DNA from: Candolleomyces eurysporus
Lineage: Eukaryota > Basidiomycota > Agaricomycetes > Agaricales > Psathyrellaceae
DNA: 64,000 nt
Direction: 5' to 3'
Assembly (NCBI GenBank): GCA_027579435.1
Contig: JANBPK010000846.1
Location: 124,001 to 188,000 of the forward strand
The position numbers were made by a program, and so were the translations under genes. How positions within the stretch are numbered: the stretch's first letter is position 1; every line of letters starts with the position of its first letter. The notes beneath the pieces are model-generated. The model was given only the letters and a program-made list of their open reading frames with translations, was not told the origin of the DNA and ran no database searches. Below, piece after piece: positions 24,790 through 36,588 of this stretch.

Positions 24790-25145
24790 CTCAGCGTCCG
24801 AGCTATTAGTAAATAATCCAAGAACACGCTTGGTGGTACTACTGATCAAGTAGCTTGCAGCCACGGGCCAGCGAGGTGTCGCTAGACGCTCCATTCAATA
24901 CTCGTGTGCAGTAATTTGAAAGGTAATACAGAGAACAACGCACCGTGCCAGATCTGCGTCTTAGGATGAGGTGCAGTGTTCAGGGCATCCCGAGCAAACG
25001 AGATCACCTTGAATTAAACCTCTCATCAAAAACTGCCCGAAATTCAAAAACCGGACTGCCAAAAGCGCACCATGCTTGGCAGACGTGGACTTAGTTCCGC
25101 CCGCGCGCTCATCGTTTCACGCACCAGGACCAGCCCAGCACGCGC
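24790..25145 (-). pseudogene. Degenerate fragment of a CE1 esterase gene
   Basis: 24930-25140 matches 28315-28560 of the intact esterase, including GTGCCAGATCTG, the following intron and the exon before it. 24790-24880 matches the esterase 3' end at ~27722-27800 (CTTGGTGGTAC/CCTGGTGGTAC). The segment between those blocks, including linker and most of CBM1, is missing, as is the whole N-terminal catalytic part. Frame-breaking changes are present. It is a relic of duplication of the esterase gene lying next to HAD copy B. Confidence 0.75.
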
Positions 25146-25347
25146 CAGCACTGCGCGGGAGAAGGATTAGGGGCATTGGGGGAATTTGGACGTTAGCAAT
25201 GTAGGACGAGGTTGTCAGTTATAAACAAACATTCAGGTATAGTACGAAGTGTCTCTGTTTGTATTGTGTGTAGAACATACGTCGTACTGTATCAGCAATG
25301 GTACCCAGTTGTATATATGTGATCTACGATAACGGGCTTGTTATGAT

Positions 25348-26340
25348 TCAAGAATCGTATGGTGGTAGACCCCATTGTTCGGGAACGAAGTTTTCGAGGG
25401 AACGCAGAACCTGATCCGCGGTTTCGGGTCCGTCTTTGGTGTCCTCTACGCCGAGAAGGTTTGGATCTGGGACCCATACAACTACATAAACACGCCCCAG
25501 ATGAGTCTATTCCTTCAAAGCAGCATATCGCACTGGACGGCACGTACCTTTCATTCCAGCCCGTTTACCAGCCTGCATACCTGGCAAACCGTCTTCGAAG
25601 ACGAGTCCTTTGGCACGTTCAGCTACTTGCGCTGGTGTCGGCTCTCCTTGGGCATCTCCGACGTCACGTCCGAGCATCTCCCTAGCAGCCGTAATGAAGA
25701 TATCAGGAAATGGTTTCCCTCTCATGTTATATTGCTTGTCATTTCCGCAAACGACTTTGCCCTCGAAAAGTCCGAAGACATCTTGATGATGCCCCGTTTT
25801 GAGCTCGTATTTATCTCTACGGGATCCTGTGGCTACTGCCATAGAGATGTTGTGTTTCTTGAGGTGCTGTACGAGCTTCGCGACCCCTGGGAGGAGGGGC
25901 ACAGTCGGCCACAATTGGTCTTGGAGTTCGTTGCGTTCCCTCATGTAGGTTTCGAGAGTAAGTGATATGTCGGGGAAGAAGGATAGAAGGTGTTTGCAGG
26001 CTTCAATTTCAGCTGTATTTAAGGATGTTCTGAGCAAAACGACGCCACAGCAAGTAGGTGAGGACACACGAACGTTTGCCCATTAATCCGGCTTTGATAT
26101 CCCAGGTCATTTCCTTGCCATACCTCTCCAAGATCTTGTCTGTAAAAGGAAAGGTTAGAGGGGGCTCAAGGGCTCAATATTTGGAATCGCTGACTGGTTG
26201 CGATGGTATAGAATCTCTCTGAATCTATCATCAATCCTATGTTATGCGGTGAGCCTTCCCGAACCGTAGAAAGGCCTTCATACCTCACCATCCATGTCGA
26301 ACAGAGCATACTGGATATCAGCGATCTTCTCTGTGGTCAT
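25348..26340 (-). CDS. HAD-superfamily phosphatase, copy B
   Basis: Paralog of the gene at 18883-19874 with the same introns and orientation. Motif I DMDG-LMIDSER (intron after DMDG), motif II VATGSRRDKY, motif III Lys in GKPFPDIFI, motif IV VFEDGLPGMQAG, C-terminus EQWGLPPYDS. Copy B has the more usual DMDG and a SERFYTI sequence after motif I where copy A has SERLNI. The 3' flanks are also related (ATATGATCTACG and ATATGTGATCTACG), so the duplication covered more than the coding region. It is divergent to the glutaredoxin gene. Confidence 0.87.
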
Positions 26341-26544
26341 ACCGTCGTCTAGAAGTGGGTATATGTCCGAGTAGATGCCAGAAGCCAAATGAAAGAGAGA
26401 GATAAATAGCGAGAAATATATGTTTTCCAAACGGAGAAGTCAATCAAATCTAATTCCATTGCGTCACGCGGATGACTGTCGCCTCGACTTCCACCCAACC
26501 AGTGCTGCGAGTATTCTTAGCTGGACTGCTGCGCTTTCATACCC

Positions 26545-26551
26545 TATAAAA
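26545..26551 (+). promoter_or_regulatory. TATA box of the glutaredoxin gene
   Basis: TATAAAA lies 48-54 bp upstream of the glutaredoxin ATG at 26599, in the 258-bp divergent promoter shared with HAD copy B. Confidence 0.55.
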
Positions 26552-26598
26552 GCGTCAAGACCGCAGCAGCAGATCATAATCACCGACCAAGACGCAAA

Positions 26599-27453
26599 AT
26601 GCAAGGTGGCACCAGCAGCTTCCGACGACGACGAGTCATCCTCTACATCGCCCTCTTCATCTTTGGGCTCGTCTTGTACTATTCTCCTTGGGAACTTCCA
26701 GCGTCGGTAAAGGAGTCTGGGCTTTCTGGTCGTCTCTCTAGGGCTAATATAGCGCAGCTCACCAAGGTCCAGAAAGAAGTCGATGAAATTTATGGGTTGC
26801 TGCACCTTGTCACCAGTGACATGCCGGAGAACGAGCATATCTTGAGTAGTACGGAGCTGGACCCCACGAAGCCCATAGACTGGTCTGTCTATGCTGCTGG
26901 AGAACCCAAGATTGATTGGGTCAAGGAAGCGGCGAGGATCGACAAGGTTCATCCAATTATCGTGTTCAGCAAGGTCAGTAGTGGCTACTTGTCTACCTTT
27001 CTTCTATAGCCAATGTTGACGCGTTCTTCCAGACTTATTGCCCGTGAGTTCGATGGCCCAACTATGCGATTAAACCTTGCCCAACTCAAATCTGTCTATC
27101 GCTATCTTCTTAGGTATTCGCGAAAGGCTAAAGCGCTTCTCGCAAGCTACGACATTAGCCCACCCCCGAAGGTCGTGGAGGTTGACGTGCGAGGTCGGTC
27201 CACTCTATTCATCATAACGGCACGTATAACCTCATGACATGGCCTTCTTACCCTGCAACTAGATGACGGAAATGTTTTGAAACAACTTCTCACCCGCCTG
27301 ACCGATCACTCAACCTTCCCTAACATCATTATCCAAGGAAAGACGATTGGAGGCTCTGATAACCTCAACCTCCTTCACTCTCAGAAGGAACTGCGCACCC
27401 TCATTGAAAAGGCAGGCGCAAAAGCAAGGAAAAGCGGGTTGGAATCGGATTAG
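26599..27453 (+). CDS. Membrane-anchored CPYS glutaredoxin (Grx6/Grx7-like)
   Basis: Short basic N-terminus, a single hydrophobic anchor (VILYIALFIFGLVLYYSPW), a luminal linker, then a glutaredoxin fold. The active site TYCPYS is assembled from three exons (VFSK / TYCP / YSRKAKALL), and the glutathione-binding part reads FPNIIIQGKTIGGSDNL. Yeast Grx6 and Grx7 are the known type II membrane glutaredoxins of ER/Golgi, Grx7 with the same CPYS site, so this is probably an early-secretory-pathway monothiol-type glutaredoxin. Introns about 26973-27032, 27044-27115 and 27196-27262 are all phase-consistent. Stop at 27451-27453. Confidence 0.88.
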
Positions 27454-27688
27454 ATGATTGTGATCTTGTCCAGCTTGGCATGCATGAACGAATACCCTGG
27501 GCTAGATGGCAAGTACGTATTCTGTGTTTCCACTTATAATAATAGCACGGACTTTGTCAATCAATACGCGTACTCATGCATCATGGGGTGCTCTTCGTTC
27601 GTGGGATACGCGAAAAATGCCATTCACAAGAGTGCTACATGTATCATACAGAACCTGGACAGTTTTAGGATTGCTCAAGCTCAAGCGT

Positions 27689-29051
27689 TCACTGGCACTA
27701 TTTACAGAAACACGCTTATTATTAGCGCCCGGTTCATTAGCGGATAAACTGAGGACTTGCCTGGTGGTACCACTGGTTAATTTGGCTGCAAGTGAATGGA
27801 GCCGTGCACTGGGTTGGGCCAGTCCATCCCTGACTGTTAAATCACCAGTAGGTCAGCTTGCTGTTCACCGGAAGAGAGAAAAGGGCAGATAGCCAGGCTA
27901 CTTACCCTCCGCATTGGCCGTACTGCGTCTGCAAAGGACCAGCGGGCTGGGTGGTGGTTGGTGTGGTGGCAGTCGTGGTAGTCGTGGAGGCGGTAGAAGT
28001 AGGCGTGGTGCCAGTGGTAGTATCAATGGGGAACAGGTTCCCAGTGATACCAAACCAGTCAAGCACGTCACGCTCTTGAGTGGGGATGTTGTGTGGGACA
28101 CCCTGTGCACGGATAGCCTGGAAGTTGGGGCCGTAGGTTTCCCTGGTCCAGCCGCTGACTGGCGAGTTGTTCTGGGTGGTGACAGGCGTGGATGGGTAGC
28201 CGAAGACGTTGGTCCATTGCTTGATGCCCTCAGCGTGGTTACGGTAGTTGAGGGTGGTATCGCTGGANTTTTTTCGTTCAGCAATTGTGTACCACAGTGA
28301 GCAAAGCGATGTGGAAAGTAACGCACCCAGTTCCGTGCCAGATCTGCATCCTGGGACGAGATCCAGTGTATCCAGGGTATCCCGAGCGAACGAGGTCACC
28401 CTAAATATAAACATTTTATGAGAAACTGGCCAACATTCAAGGACCAGGCTCCTAAAAAAAACTACGCACCCATGCTTGGGCAGACATGGACTTGGTTCCG
28501 CCTGCACACTCATTATTCCACATACCAGGGCCAGAGAAGCATGCGTATGGGACGCCAGCAAACGCAGCGCCTGCCTTGAACAAGTCAGGGTATGCGCCAG
28601 CCAACACGTTGGTCATCATAGCTCCAGACGAGGTACCAGTCGCAAAGACTCGGTTCGCATCAACACCATAGTTCGCGATAGCATACCGAACAGCGCTGGC
28701 AATACCCAGAGAGTCTCCTCCAGCGTTATGGGTGAAGGTAGCGTTGGTGTGGACGTCCCAGCATCCTCCGCTATCAGGTGCGTGGGGGTAGAGCACGATG
28801 AAGCTCCTCTGCGAGTCGGCAAGGTTGGCGTACTGGGTTCCGCTGAAGTAGGCTTGCGCGGTACCAGTGCAGTAGTGCATGGCGACAATGAGAGCAGGGT
28901 TCGCCACGACGTTGGGTGGTCGGTATAGGTACATCCGAACATTGGTGGGGTTGGTACCAAAGTTGCTGATCTGCTGCAGCTGGTTGACCGCCGCGAAGGC
29001 GCCAACAGCGGAGAGCAAGGAGACCGTGACGAGCTTGAGGAGCGAGAGCAT
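27689..29051 (-). CDS. Carbohydrate esterase family 1 (acetylxylan/feruloyl esterase) with C-terminal CBM1
   Basis: Secreted hemicellulose esterase: signal peptide [23 protein letters not shown]-depolymerase-type alpha/beta hydrolase with nucleophile elbow [15 protein letters not shown] oxyanion region and a Ser-rich end of the catalytic domain, then a Thr-rich linker ([17 protein letters not shown]) and a fungal cellulose-binding module ([14 protein letters not shown]...[13 protein letters not shown]). The last Cys of CBM1 comes from a terminal mini-exon reached through a GC-AG intron (27698-27760, donor GCAAGT, acceptor TAG); without it the module would lack its fourth Cys. Four introns in all. 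The N at 28268 lies in an intron. TATAAAT (minus) at 29098-29104 lies 47-53 bp upstream of the ATG. Confidence 0.85.
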
Positions 29052-29727
29052 TTCTGCAGATAGTTCCCTGGGTCGGATCTCATCGCAATGAGCGTAGATT
29101 TATAGGAACAGAAAGTCGTCAAAAAACCGAACATCAGCCGGAGTGTGTGGAGAACCAGGGATAGCGCCTATTTCCCCGCAAGGCCGAGGGTCGTGGAACC
29201 CGAAGTAGTGATTCTTCTTCTTCCTCGATGCTACGAATCCGCTGGACAATCGTCTTTTAAGCCACGATCTGTCTAATATTGACCTCCCTTTCCTGACAAT
29301 TAGAGAGCTACACTCGTTCTCTATCAATCGAAGTGGGTTGTTTGAGTCTTCAAATACTTTGGTTAGTGGTCAAATCGATCCACAGTGAAGCGCGTTGCCG
29401 ACCAAAATTCGAACTTTGTCCGATCGGGTAAGGTGTCGGAACCAGTTGAGCACATGGCTTTGGGGGTAGGTCTGCAGATCAAAACCGGATTTACATGCGA
29501 GGAAAGGCTGGGAGCTGCTAGAGGACTTCGAGAACCTCAAATATTTCGCACGTGGAGGTAACGGAAGATACCCTATAGCTAAATATGTTGCATGCCAGTG
29601 CAAACTCAAGAAGTTGAACGGCGAAAAACGGACCTAAGAATTAAAGTCACTGCACCCGTGTAGAGTGCACGGGTTCATAGGCAATGGAAAACAGCATGAC
29701 ATTAAGACAGACCGCGTGCGTATTAGA
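29052..29727. other. Promoter of the CE1 esterase and 3' flank of CTR9
   Basis: No gene supported. Contains the esterase TATA box. A short imperfect hairpin around 29653-29674 (arms ACCCGTG/CACGGGT) may be terminator-like or chance. Confidence 0.4.
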
Positions 29728-32700
29728 TCATGACATCTCCTCGTCGGTATCTGAGAGAACCTCCTTGCTTTTACTGCAGAGAAGGTCAGCAGAGGTCAAC
29801 AATGCTCCAAGACCGGAAAAATGTACTCACAACTGCTTTTTCCGCGGTCCGTTTGCGTCCTCTTCGTCGTCATCCCTAACAACTCGCTTCTTGACGGGCC
29901 GCTAAAAGGGGTGAGAAGGAGGTTAGATATGATTTTGAATTGTGAGCTAAAACAAGATAGATTCTCACCTTCTTTGCAGGTTTTTCCAGTTCCTCTTCGT
30001 CGCTAAAAACGGGCTGCTCTTCATCTCCTTGGTCACTGCCTGCCCGTCTAAGTTTACCTCGCCGCTTTTTCTTCGGCTCGCTTTCATCCCCACTGGGGGC
30101 CTCATGTTTGACCTTCTTAGGTTTCTTCGGCCGCCGTTCTCGTTCTTCGTCACTTTCCATCCTAACCTCCCTGGTCCATTCCATTGCCTGTTCACGAGCA
30201 ATACGTCGCTCCTCTGCCAGTTTCTCCGCTTCACGTTTCAACTCTTCCATTCGAACACGCTATGAAAGGAACGTGAGTAACTTGATCAGAAGGCACCTTT
30301 ATTTATCGCACCTCTTCTTCTTCCTGGCGTCGTTTCTCGTCCTCCCGCTTCCGTCGGCCGGCCTCAATTCTTGCGAGCTGTTCAGCCTCGTATTGCCTCT
30401 GGGCAACAAGATGTTCGTCGGCCTTCCGCAGCATGATGTCACCGTACTTTCTCCGCTGGTCAGCAATGTCGCGATTGTAAGGGAGGCCATGAGATTTATC
30501 GTTGGCCAGCGAAGCAAAGAGTCTGGAAAACATGTTCACTACCACTGATACGGCCTTGAGAATCGGACTCACTTTTGTGCATGAGTAGCTTGATCAACGA
30601 CACGTTGCAGATCTTTCAGGGTTCGTTTGGGGGGAGGTATGGAGAATAGCATTTCGGCTGACTTCTGTTGAATCATTGCGATGTTATACAGTGCAACTTT
30701 GTCGCTCGGTTGGATATGGTACGACTGCCAGGATGTAAGTAAGCACTTCGCAAAGGGTGGTTTAAAAACTCACCTGTTCTGCATATCTCAATGCTGAAGT
30801 CATGGCTACCAGAGACTGGTCTTTGATAGCTTTTGAATACCAAGATCGGCAGAGACACATCAGCAAGCCAGCATTTTGACCGTGGTAGAATCTTTGCGAT
30901 GCTGTCTCGTACTAAAGGAACGTCAAAATCGAACCGAACGTGGAAAAGAACGCGACTAACACTTTCTATGGCACGATCGAACTCGTCTCGAGAATAATAG
31001 CAATGCCCCATGTTCACATACACGCACCCGTCGTTGATAGACTCTCTGACCTTAGCGAAGATGTCGAGAGCTTCCCGGATGTTCTGGTTGCGTTTCTGTG
31101 CTTCATCACCAGCTGTGCCGGGGAGTGCGCCATACATCGTACCGAGAGCATCTTCGGCAGTGATGATAGCAAGTCCTTGGGCTGCATACGCGCAAAGAGG
31201 GTCAAGCTGCAATGCTTTATCGTACAGTTCCGCAGACTTTTGGAAATTCTTCTTTCGGTCTTCGATGCCTTTCGGGGAGGTTTCACGGCTCTCCCGAGCC
31301 TGAAAGTAGTGAAGCCAGGCAGCTGCGCATAGTGAATAGACGTCGTATTTGTCGTGATCCTTGAGAGTGTTGAATACGAATTCTCGGAATGTCTTGTAAT
31401 CGTTTATCCGAACGTTTTGCATCAGGAAGTGGGCGTACAGTGCCCGAAGGTTGAGATTGCCAGGGTGGGAGACAAGACATTGTTTGAGGATGTCGTGGGC
31501 CTCGTTGACCTTATTGAGGTCAATGAGCATCTGGGCTTGACGGACCTTGGCTNAAAAAAACATTACTATCCATCGTTAAATATAGCATTAGTTCTCACTT
31601 ACCGTCAATATATTCGGGATGTCTAGAAAGAAGCTTGTCGTAAGCTTCCTTTGCCAGATTTATATCGCCCTGATCCTCATAAACACGGGCCAGGTTGTAG
31701 AGCATTGACGTGGACATAGTTTCTGAAACGTTAGGTGGCAGCTGCGACGCCTTTGTCAAAGCCGACTCATAAAGGACCCGTGCTTCGGGCAGGCGTCCTT
31801 CAAGATGTTCAAGACCGCCCAGATTGTTCACAAGTCGTGGATCGGCTTCCCCAGTAGCCTCGCTTATACGAAGTGCATCTTTGAAGGCCTTTGAGACGCG
31901 GTCGATACTTTCACCTTGCCACAAGCGAGCGATTTCGATGTGCATGTCGATGTCATCTGTGATGTTTCGGGAAGCTTTGGATGGACCATGGCGAGCATCA
32001 TCAATTTCGAGACCTTTGAGTGCTCGGTCGTACAGTTCGCGCGCCCGTTTCTTCTCCTGGGCCAAGTCAGAGCCTGAGATACCGGGTCGTGGATATGCTC
32101 TCAGGGATGCGAGCATAACAGTGGCTTCTGTAGACCTCTGGTTAGGCACCTGCATCAAGGTGTCCAGAGTGTGAATAGCCGCAGCCATCTCATCTACTCC
32201 AATGAGTGAATGCCTGGCATAATTATACAAGGCTCGACATACCGTTTTGCATCTGCATCTGCGCCATACCAATTGCGGCAATGGTATTCTTTGGCTGTCC
32301 CTCCAACGCAGCGGAATAACACCGCAGTGAGTGCTGGTTGGCGCCCTGTGAGTGGGATACCCTGCCTGCTCTTATATACCCTTCTGTGAGGAGCGTGAGG
32401 GTATCAGCAAATTGTATTGTTCGCTCTGCAAGTTTCAATGCCTGAAGATATCGTTTGAGCCACTGCCCCAAATTATAACGAAACGGCTTACTCGAGAATG
32501 TTGGCCTTTTCTAATGAATAGCTCACATAGGGCATTCGCAGCCGACCCGTTTCGCTGATTTGCTTGGAAAGCCCTTTCAACCATCTTGGCTCCCGCAACG
32601 AAAGCTTGAGACTTTGCCTCCTCTGAGATACCTTCTGCCTTGCTGGCATTGATAGATTCCAGCCCCAAAAGCAGCTGAGCCGACCACTCTCCAGGATTCT

Positions 32701-33686
32701 AAGNAAAAACTCAGCTAAAGAAAAACGCTTCAAAAGATGATAGCTTACCACTTCCAAACTCCGTTGCCAAGCTGCCTTCGCCTTCGCTTTATGATCCATA
32801 GCCCACAAGCATAGCCCAATGCCGATCCTAGGATCTGGCTTGCAATCCGGGCTGTATCGCAACACGTCTTGGAAAACTCGAAGAGCCTCTTTATACTGTC
32901 GCTTTGTGTACAAGACGCGCCCCTGTATAACACTCAGTGCACGAGCCACATAGGCCTTGGGGACCAAGCTTACCTTGCCGAGAAGGGCAACCAGATTGGT
33001 AGGCTTTTCTGCAAGGACACCTTCAAATGCCCGTAGAGCATCATCCAATGAGCGGCTTGCTAGCAGCTGTATACCTGTCGCAAATTTCAATAGTGCTCCA
33101 AGGCTGTGACGGCTCACCCACCTCTGGTCAAGAATGGTAAAGTCCCTGGATTTTCCCCAGACTCGGCGACTAGCTTGTTGCTTGTGTTGAGATATTGAAC
33201 GGCATCACGGTAGTATTCCTCCTTTAGCTTCTCTCCCTGTAGGGAGTCCTGTTCTGTGCAAAGTTGAGTACATGAATTTTACACCCAAAGATGTTGGACC
33301 TACGTGCGTCTGGCAGGATCAGTTTCGGCGCCCTGCGGGCCCGAGCCATTTGAATATTAGCCAGCAACGCATAAACCGGAGGAAGGGCTGTTGAGGCACC
33401 AGTGTACTGCATCGCTGTTTATTCTGTTACTCTTCGATCACAACAACAGATAGTATGAACACTCACTCTCGATGGCTGTCTGAGCAATTCGTTCTGCAGC
33501 GTCTAAATGACCTCTCCGCCAATACTCGCCCGCGAGTTTCGTCCACACCCATATCTTGCATTGACCCTCCTTCAGCAAATCCAAAACATCTTCGGGGTTC
33601 GGATCGAGGTTGTCAAGGTCGATGCTGATGACTTCCTGTCCTCCGAGTTCAATGTCCACGGAACGGCCTGAGGTAATATCGTCCAT
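29728..33686 (-). CDS. ctr9: RNA polymerase-associated protein CTR9 (Paf1 complex)
   Basis: TPR-rich scaffold of the Paf1 complex, which travels with RNA polymerase II and promotes histone H2B ubiquitination and H3 methylation. The N-terminus is the family hallmark (RSVDIELGGQEVISIDLDNL, DPNPEDVLDLL, KIWVWTKLAGEYWRRG). The middle is built of TPRs (for example GRVLYTKRQYKEALRVFQDV, LYNLARVYEDQGDINLAKEA, NMGHCYYSRDEFDRAIE). The C-terminus is a long charged helix (EEERRR/KREDE-type) followed by an acidic/basic nuclear tail ending SKEVLSDTDEEMS. About twelve introns. N characters at 31553 and 32704 fall in introns close to acceptors. Start at ATG 33686; an upstream in-frame TTG is not used. Confidence 0.93.
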
Positions 33687-34797
33687 TTTCAAGAGAAAAG
33701 AAGGAAAGCAGGTTCAGAAAGATGCAAGTGATATTCTATACAGCAAAATTGGAGGCTGGACTTTAGACTCGACCTCAGGAATGGTGGACGCGATGGTGGT
33801 CGGACACAAGCGCCAAACACGCTGCCGTCACTGGCTCACCGGATTCGAGCCACGTGACTTGGCGTTTGTTTGGTCTGTGTTTGCACATGGATACGACTAT
33901 GTTAGCTGAGGCGGATTTCTCTTTTCTGTTGGTTTTTGCGTAGGACTCCAGGAGACCAGTGAGTGCGTGGTTTCGGGGCCGAAGCACCATTGAAAGGAGT
34001 CTAGGCTGCGACTGGGGCGATCTATATCGGCGTCCGGGGGATCCCAGAGTGGGACTGCATTCCTGTAGATGGTATGGCTTTCTGCTCGGTTTAGTCTTGA
34101 GTTCTCTAGGAGCTCATCCCTGTCAATGGAAGGTTGAACCGGTGCTCCAGATGCCTTCTTCATCAGCTCGATGTTCTAAGTACATCGCCTGCTGCAACCA
34201 CTCCGAATCCCTCAGACTCTCACGGGTATGGGAGTCTTGTAAAAGCCGGATTCATCCTCAAGGCAAAGAGCAACGGAATCTCTCACGAACTTCCGTAATA
34301 TGATCGGAGGCTTCTGAGGGATACATAAACTAAGCAACCATCACCCAGCCGCGCAAGGCAGGCAAAGGCAAACCTGAGCTGCAATAGACTATGTTTCACC
34401 AATAAAAGGTGTTTAAAGGCCCTTAAATCCGCCCGGCGGAGACGATACCACTAAACCGCGCCTTGAATATTGCTTTAGACTAGCAAAGACATTCGATAGG
34501 GGTGACCGTGATACGTAGGATGGGTTCTTTAAAATCTCTCTTATCAACTAGTTGAGGCTTCGATGTCGGATGCGGCGAACGATTTTTGTTTTCGCTTCCC
34601 TGGTCCCTGCTCGGCGACGTTATGCTGTGGGATCGTTTGACCAACTCGCGTCCTTTTGTCGTTCTATCACATCGTGGTCACTTTAAGTTCCCCCGATCCG
34701 GTTCAGATAGAACCCTGCTACAACCTGAAATATAAGAAAGGGAGCTTTCCAACGCATTATTGCATCCGTCTTTCCCTACCGATGTGTGTTCCAGCAA
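33687..34797. other. Divergent promoter region between CTR9 and the DUF6533 gene
   Basis: 1.1 kb with no supported gene. Open frames on both strands (for example 33897-34163 and 33959-34303) lack recognisable domains and look like chance frames. Confidence 0.45.
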
Positions 34798-36002
34798 ATG
34801 GTCAGTGACGATGACTCTCATTTGATTGTCTCTTATGGGCAAGGTGAGTAGTTACCTTTCTCCAAGTACGGCTCGAGTCTGGTGCTGACACTAGGCATCG
34901 GTAATAGTTGCCTCACTGGCCTTTCTTCTGTTCGAACATCTTATTACATTTGAGGACGAGGTGGAAGTCATTTGGTCGTGAGTTTCTTTATTTTGGAGCT
35001 TTGGCCAAAGCCAGAAACTGATTACAGAACACTAGGAAACCTAAATATGCCTGGATCAAATGGGCATTCTTGTTCATACGCTACCTTGCGTTGGGGGTAC
35101 AGCTGTTCGTACTATTTTGCACTGCGAGTCAAACGACCATTGGCCGGGCTGACGACCGATTCCACTTGCAGGGCAAACAGGGTCGTGGATTTCTGTATAT
35201 CGACCCACTCGCCAATGGTACCCGCGATACTGCAAAGGTGGTACATGTCCCAAGTTGGGGTGGGAGGTGCGTTGATGTTGACCGTGGAATTCGTCCTCAT
35301 GGCCAGAGGTCAGTCTTATTTTCATTAGGACATCGATTACAGCGTTAACCTGTTGGACACCAGTCTATGCTTTATATCAAAAGCGCTATTTAATATGTTT
35401 CATATTTTTGGTCTTGGTTTTCATCGAAGTGGGCTCGTTGATTCTCGGCATTCTCCTCACGAATCCTGGGTCCAGCTTCGACCTGGAGATGTACTTGTCC
35501 AGGAACTCCCGTGCTTATGCGTATTTCGGGTGAGGCTTACTCTCGGCATCAGAACGAAATTCGCGAGCTAACCACCTCGTAACTTTGAAGGGGTGCCGTG
35601 ATCCTTTCCCAAGTCACTGTCTTGGCTTTGACCATCAGCAAATACAGGCAAGCTCTCCAGCTCGGCTGGGGGAGGGAGCCAATAGTGATGGTCACAATAA
35701 GAGATGGAGTGCTGGCTTTCGCTATACTTCTAAGTGCGTGTTCCTCCTGTTACCTTTGACGCGATGAGATGAACTAGGAGCTTAATTAGGTATGACGATT
35801 GCCACTGTAGTAGCAACCGCGTGGCAAAACGAGAACGCGGCCATTGCTAACTCGTAAGTTTCTTATTTCGTTGTAACTTTTATATTGACTGAATTGTAGT
35901 GCTATGTGTAGTTGGTTTGTTTCTATCGTGGCTTGCGTGGTGAGTAGCACTTACACGATACGCAGAACAGAATTGACAAGTCCGCAAAGGGATGTCGTTT
36001 GA
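34798..36002 (+). CDS. DUF6533 domain multi-pass membrane protein
   Basis: Lineage-specific Agaricomycete membrane family of unknown function. The N-terminal DUF6533 block is visible as VASLAFLLFEHLITFEDEVEVIW followed by a KWAFLFIRYLALGVQL segment; further membrane segments are ALMLTVEFVLMARVYALY, YLICFIFLVLVFIEVGSLIL, AVILSQVTVLALTISKY and VLAFAILL. About seven membrane passes are expected. The splice from GQ to VASLAF uses donor GTGAGT and acceptor AATAG with fitting phase. Several short introns occur, some placed with moderate certainty. Stop taken at 36000-36002 by reading through VSIVACVV; an alternative intron there would change the last residues. Confidence 0.7.
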
Positions 36003-36035
36003 TTATTAGTCTTCAAAAATTCGGACAGAGCAACA

Positions 36036-36059
36036 GATCTGTATACCGGTATACAGATC
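36036..36059. repeat. Perfect 24-bp palindrome
   Basis: GATCTGTATACC is followed directly by its exact reverse complement, centre at 36047/36048 (CCGG). It lies 34 bp downstream of the DUF6533 stop codon and about 530 bp upstream of the RPS0 start. Confidence 0.9.
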
Positions 36060-36588
36060 ATCTTACTACAGTACAACTCACAACGATATCATCAGAGGGA
36101 TTTCAAGGGACAGATCATGGCGACCATAGCCGAGAACCTGCTTGTAGTAAATCCTTCGCAATTGGTGGAGTAGAGTTAATCAAGGACATATCATAATTAC
36201 TTACCCAACATACTGTAAAAAACCATGATGTATCCATAGTATCAATAGGGATTTTTGCCGTTTCTGAAACAGATGATGTGAGGATGGAAAAGAGAGAAGT
36301 GCTAAGGCCCAGGGCCTTCCGGAGCGTGAGAAAGGGGATCTGACGGATTTGGCAGGCTTGCTAGTGGACATCGGCATCCACCAGATCCCCAAGAAACGCC
36401 CGTGAACGTCGTGCACGTCGACCTCGAGCAACCAAAAGCTTCACGGTACGTTAGTTTATGTCCTTGTTGCGGCGTACAGCGAAGGAATGGATCCACAGGG
36501 TGGAAAACTTGGCTGGATGCTGCCAGTATCGTTTGGATGTAGCTCAGGCGAGTGTTGATCACATCCTCTCCAGGTTCTGTCTCGCAAC
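36060..36588. other. Upstream region of RPS0
   Basis: Probable promoter and 5' UTR of the ribosomal protein gene, which in fungi often contains an intron. No independent gene is supported. Confidence 0.4.

Noticed and set aside
25375..25965. 196-codon plus-strand open frame
   Set aside because: It is antisense to HAD copy B, whose motifs and splice sites are clear; an equivalent antisense frame exists over copy A at 18971-19444.
33897..34303. Opposed open frames upstream of CTR9
   Set aside because: Overlapping frames on both strands without motifs; best explained as promoter sequence.
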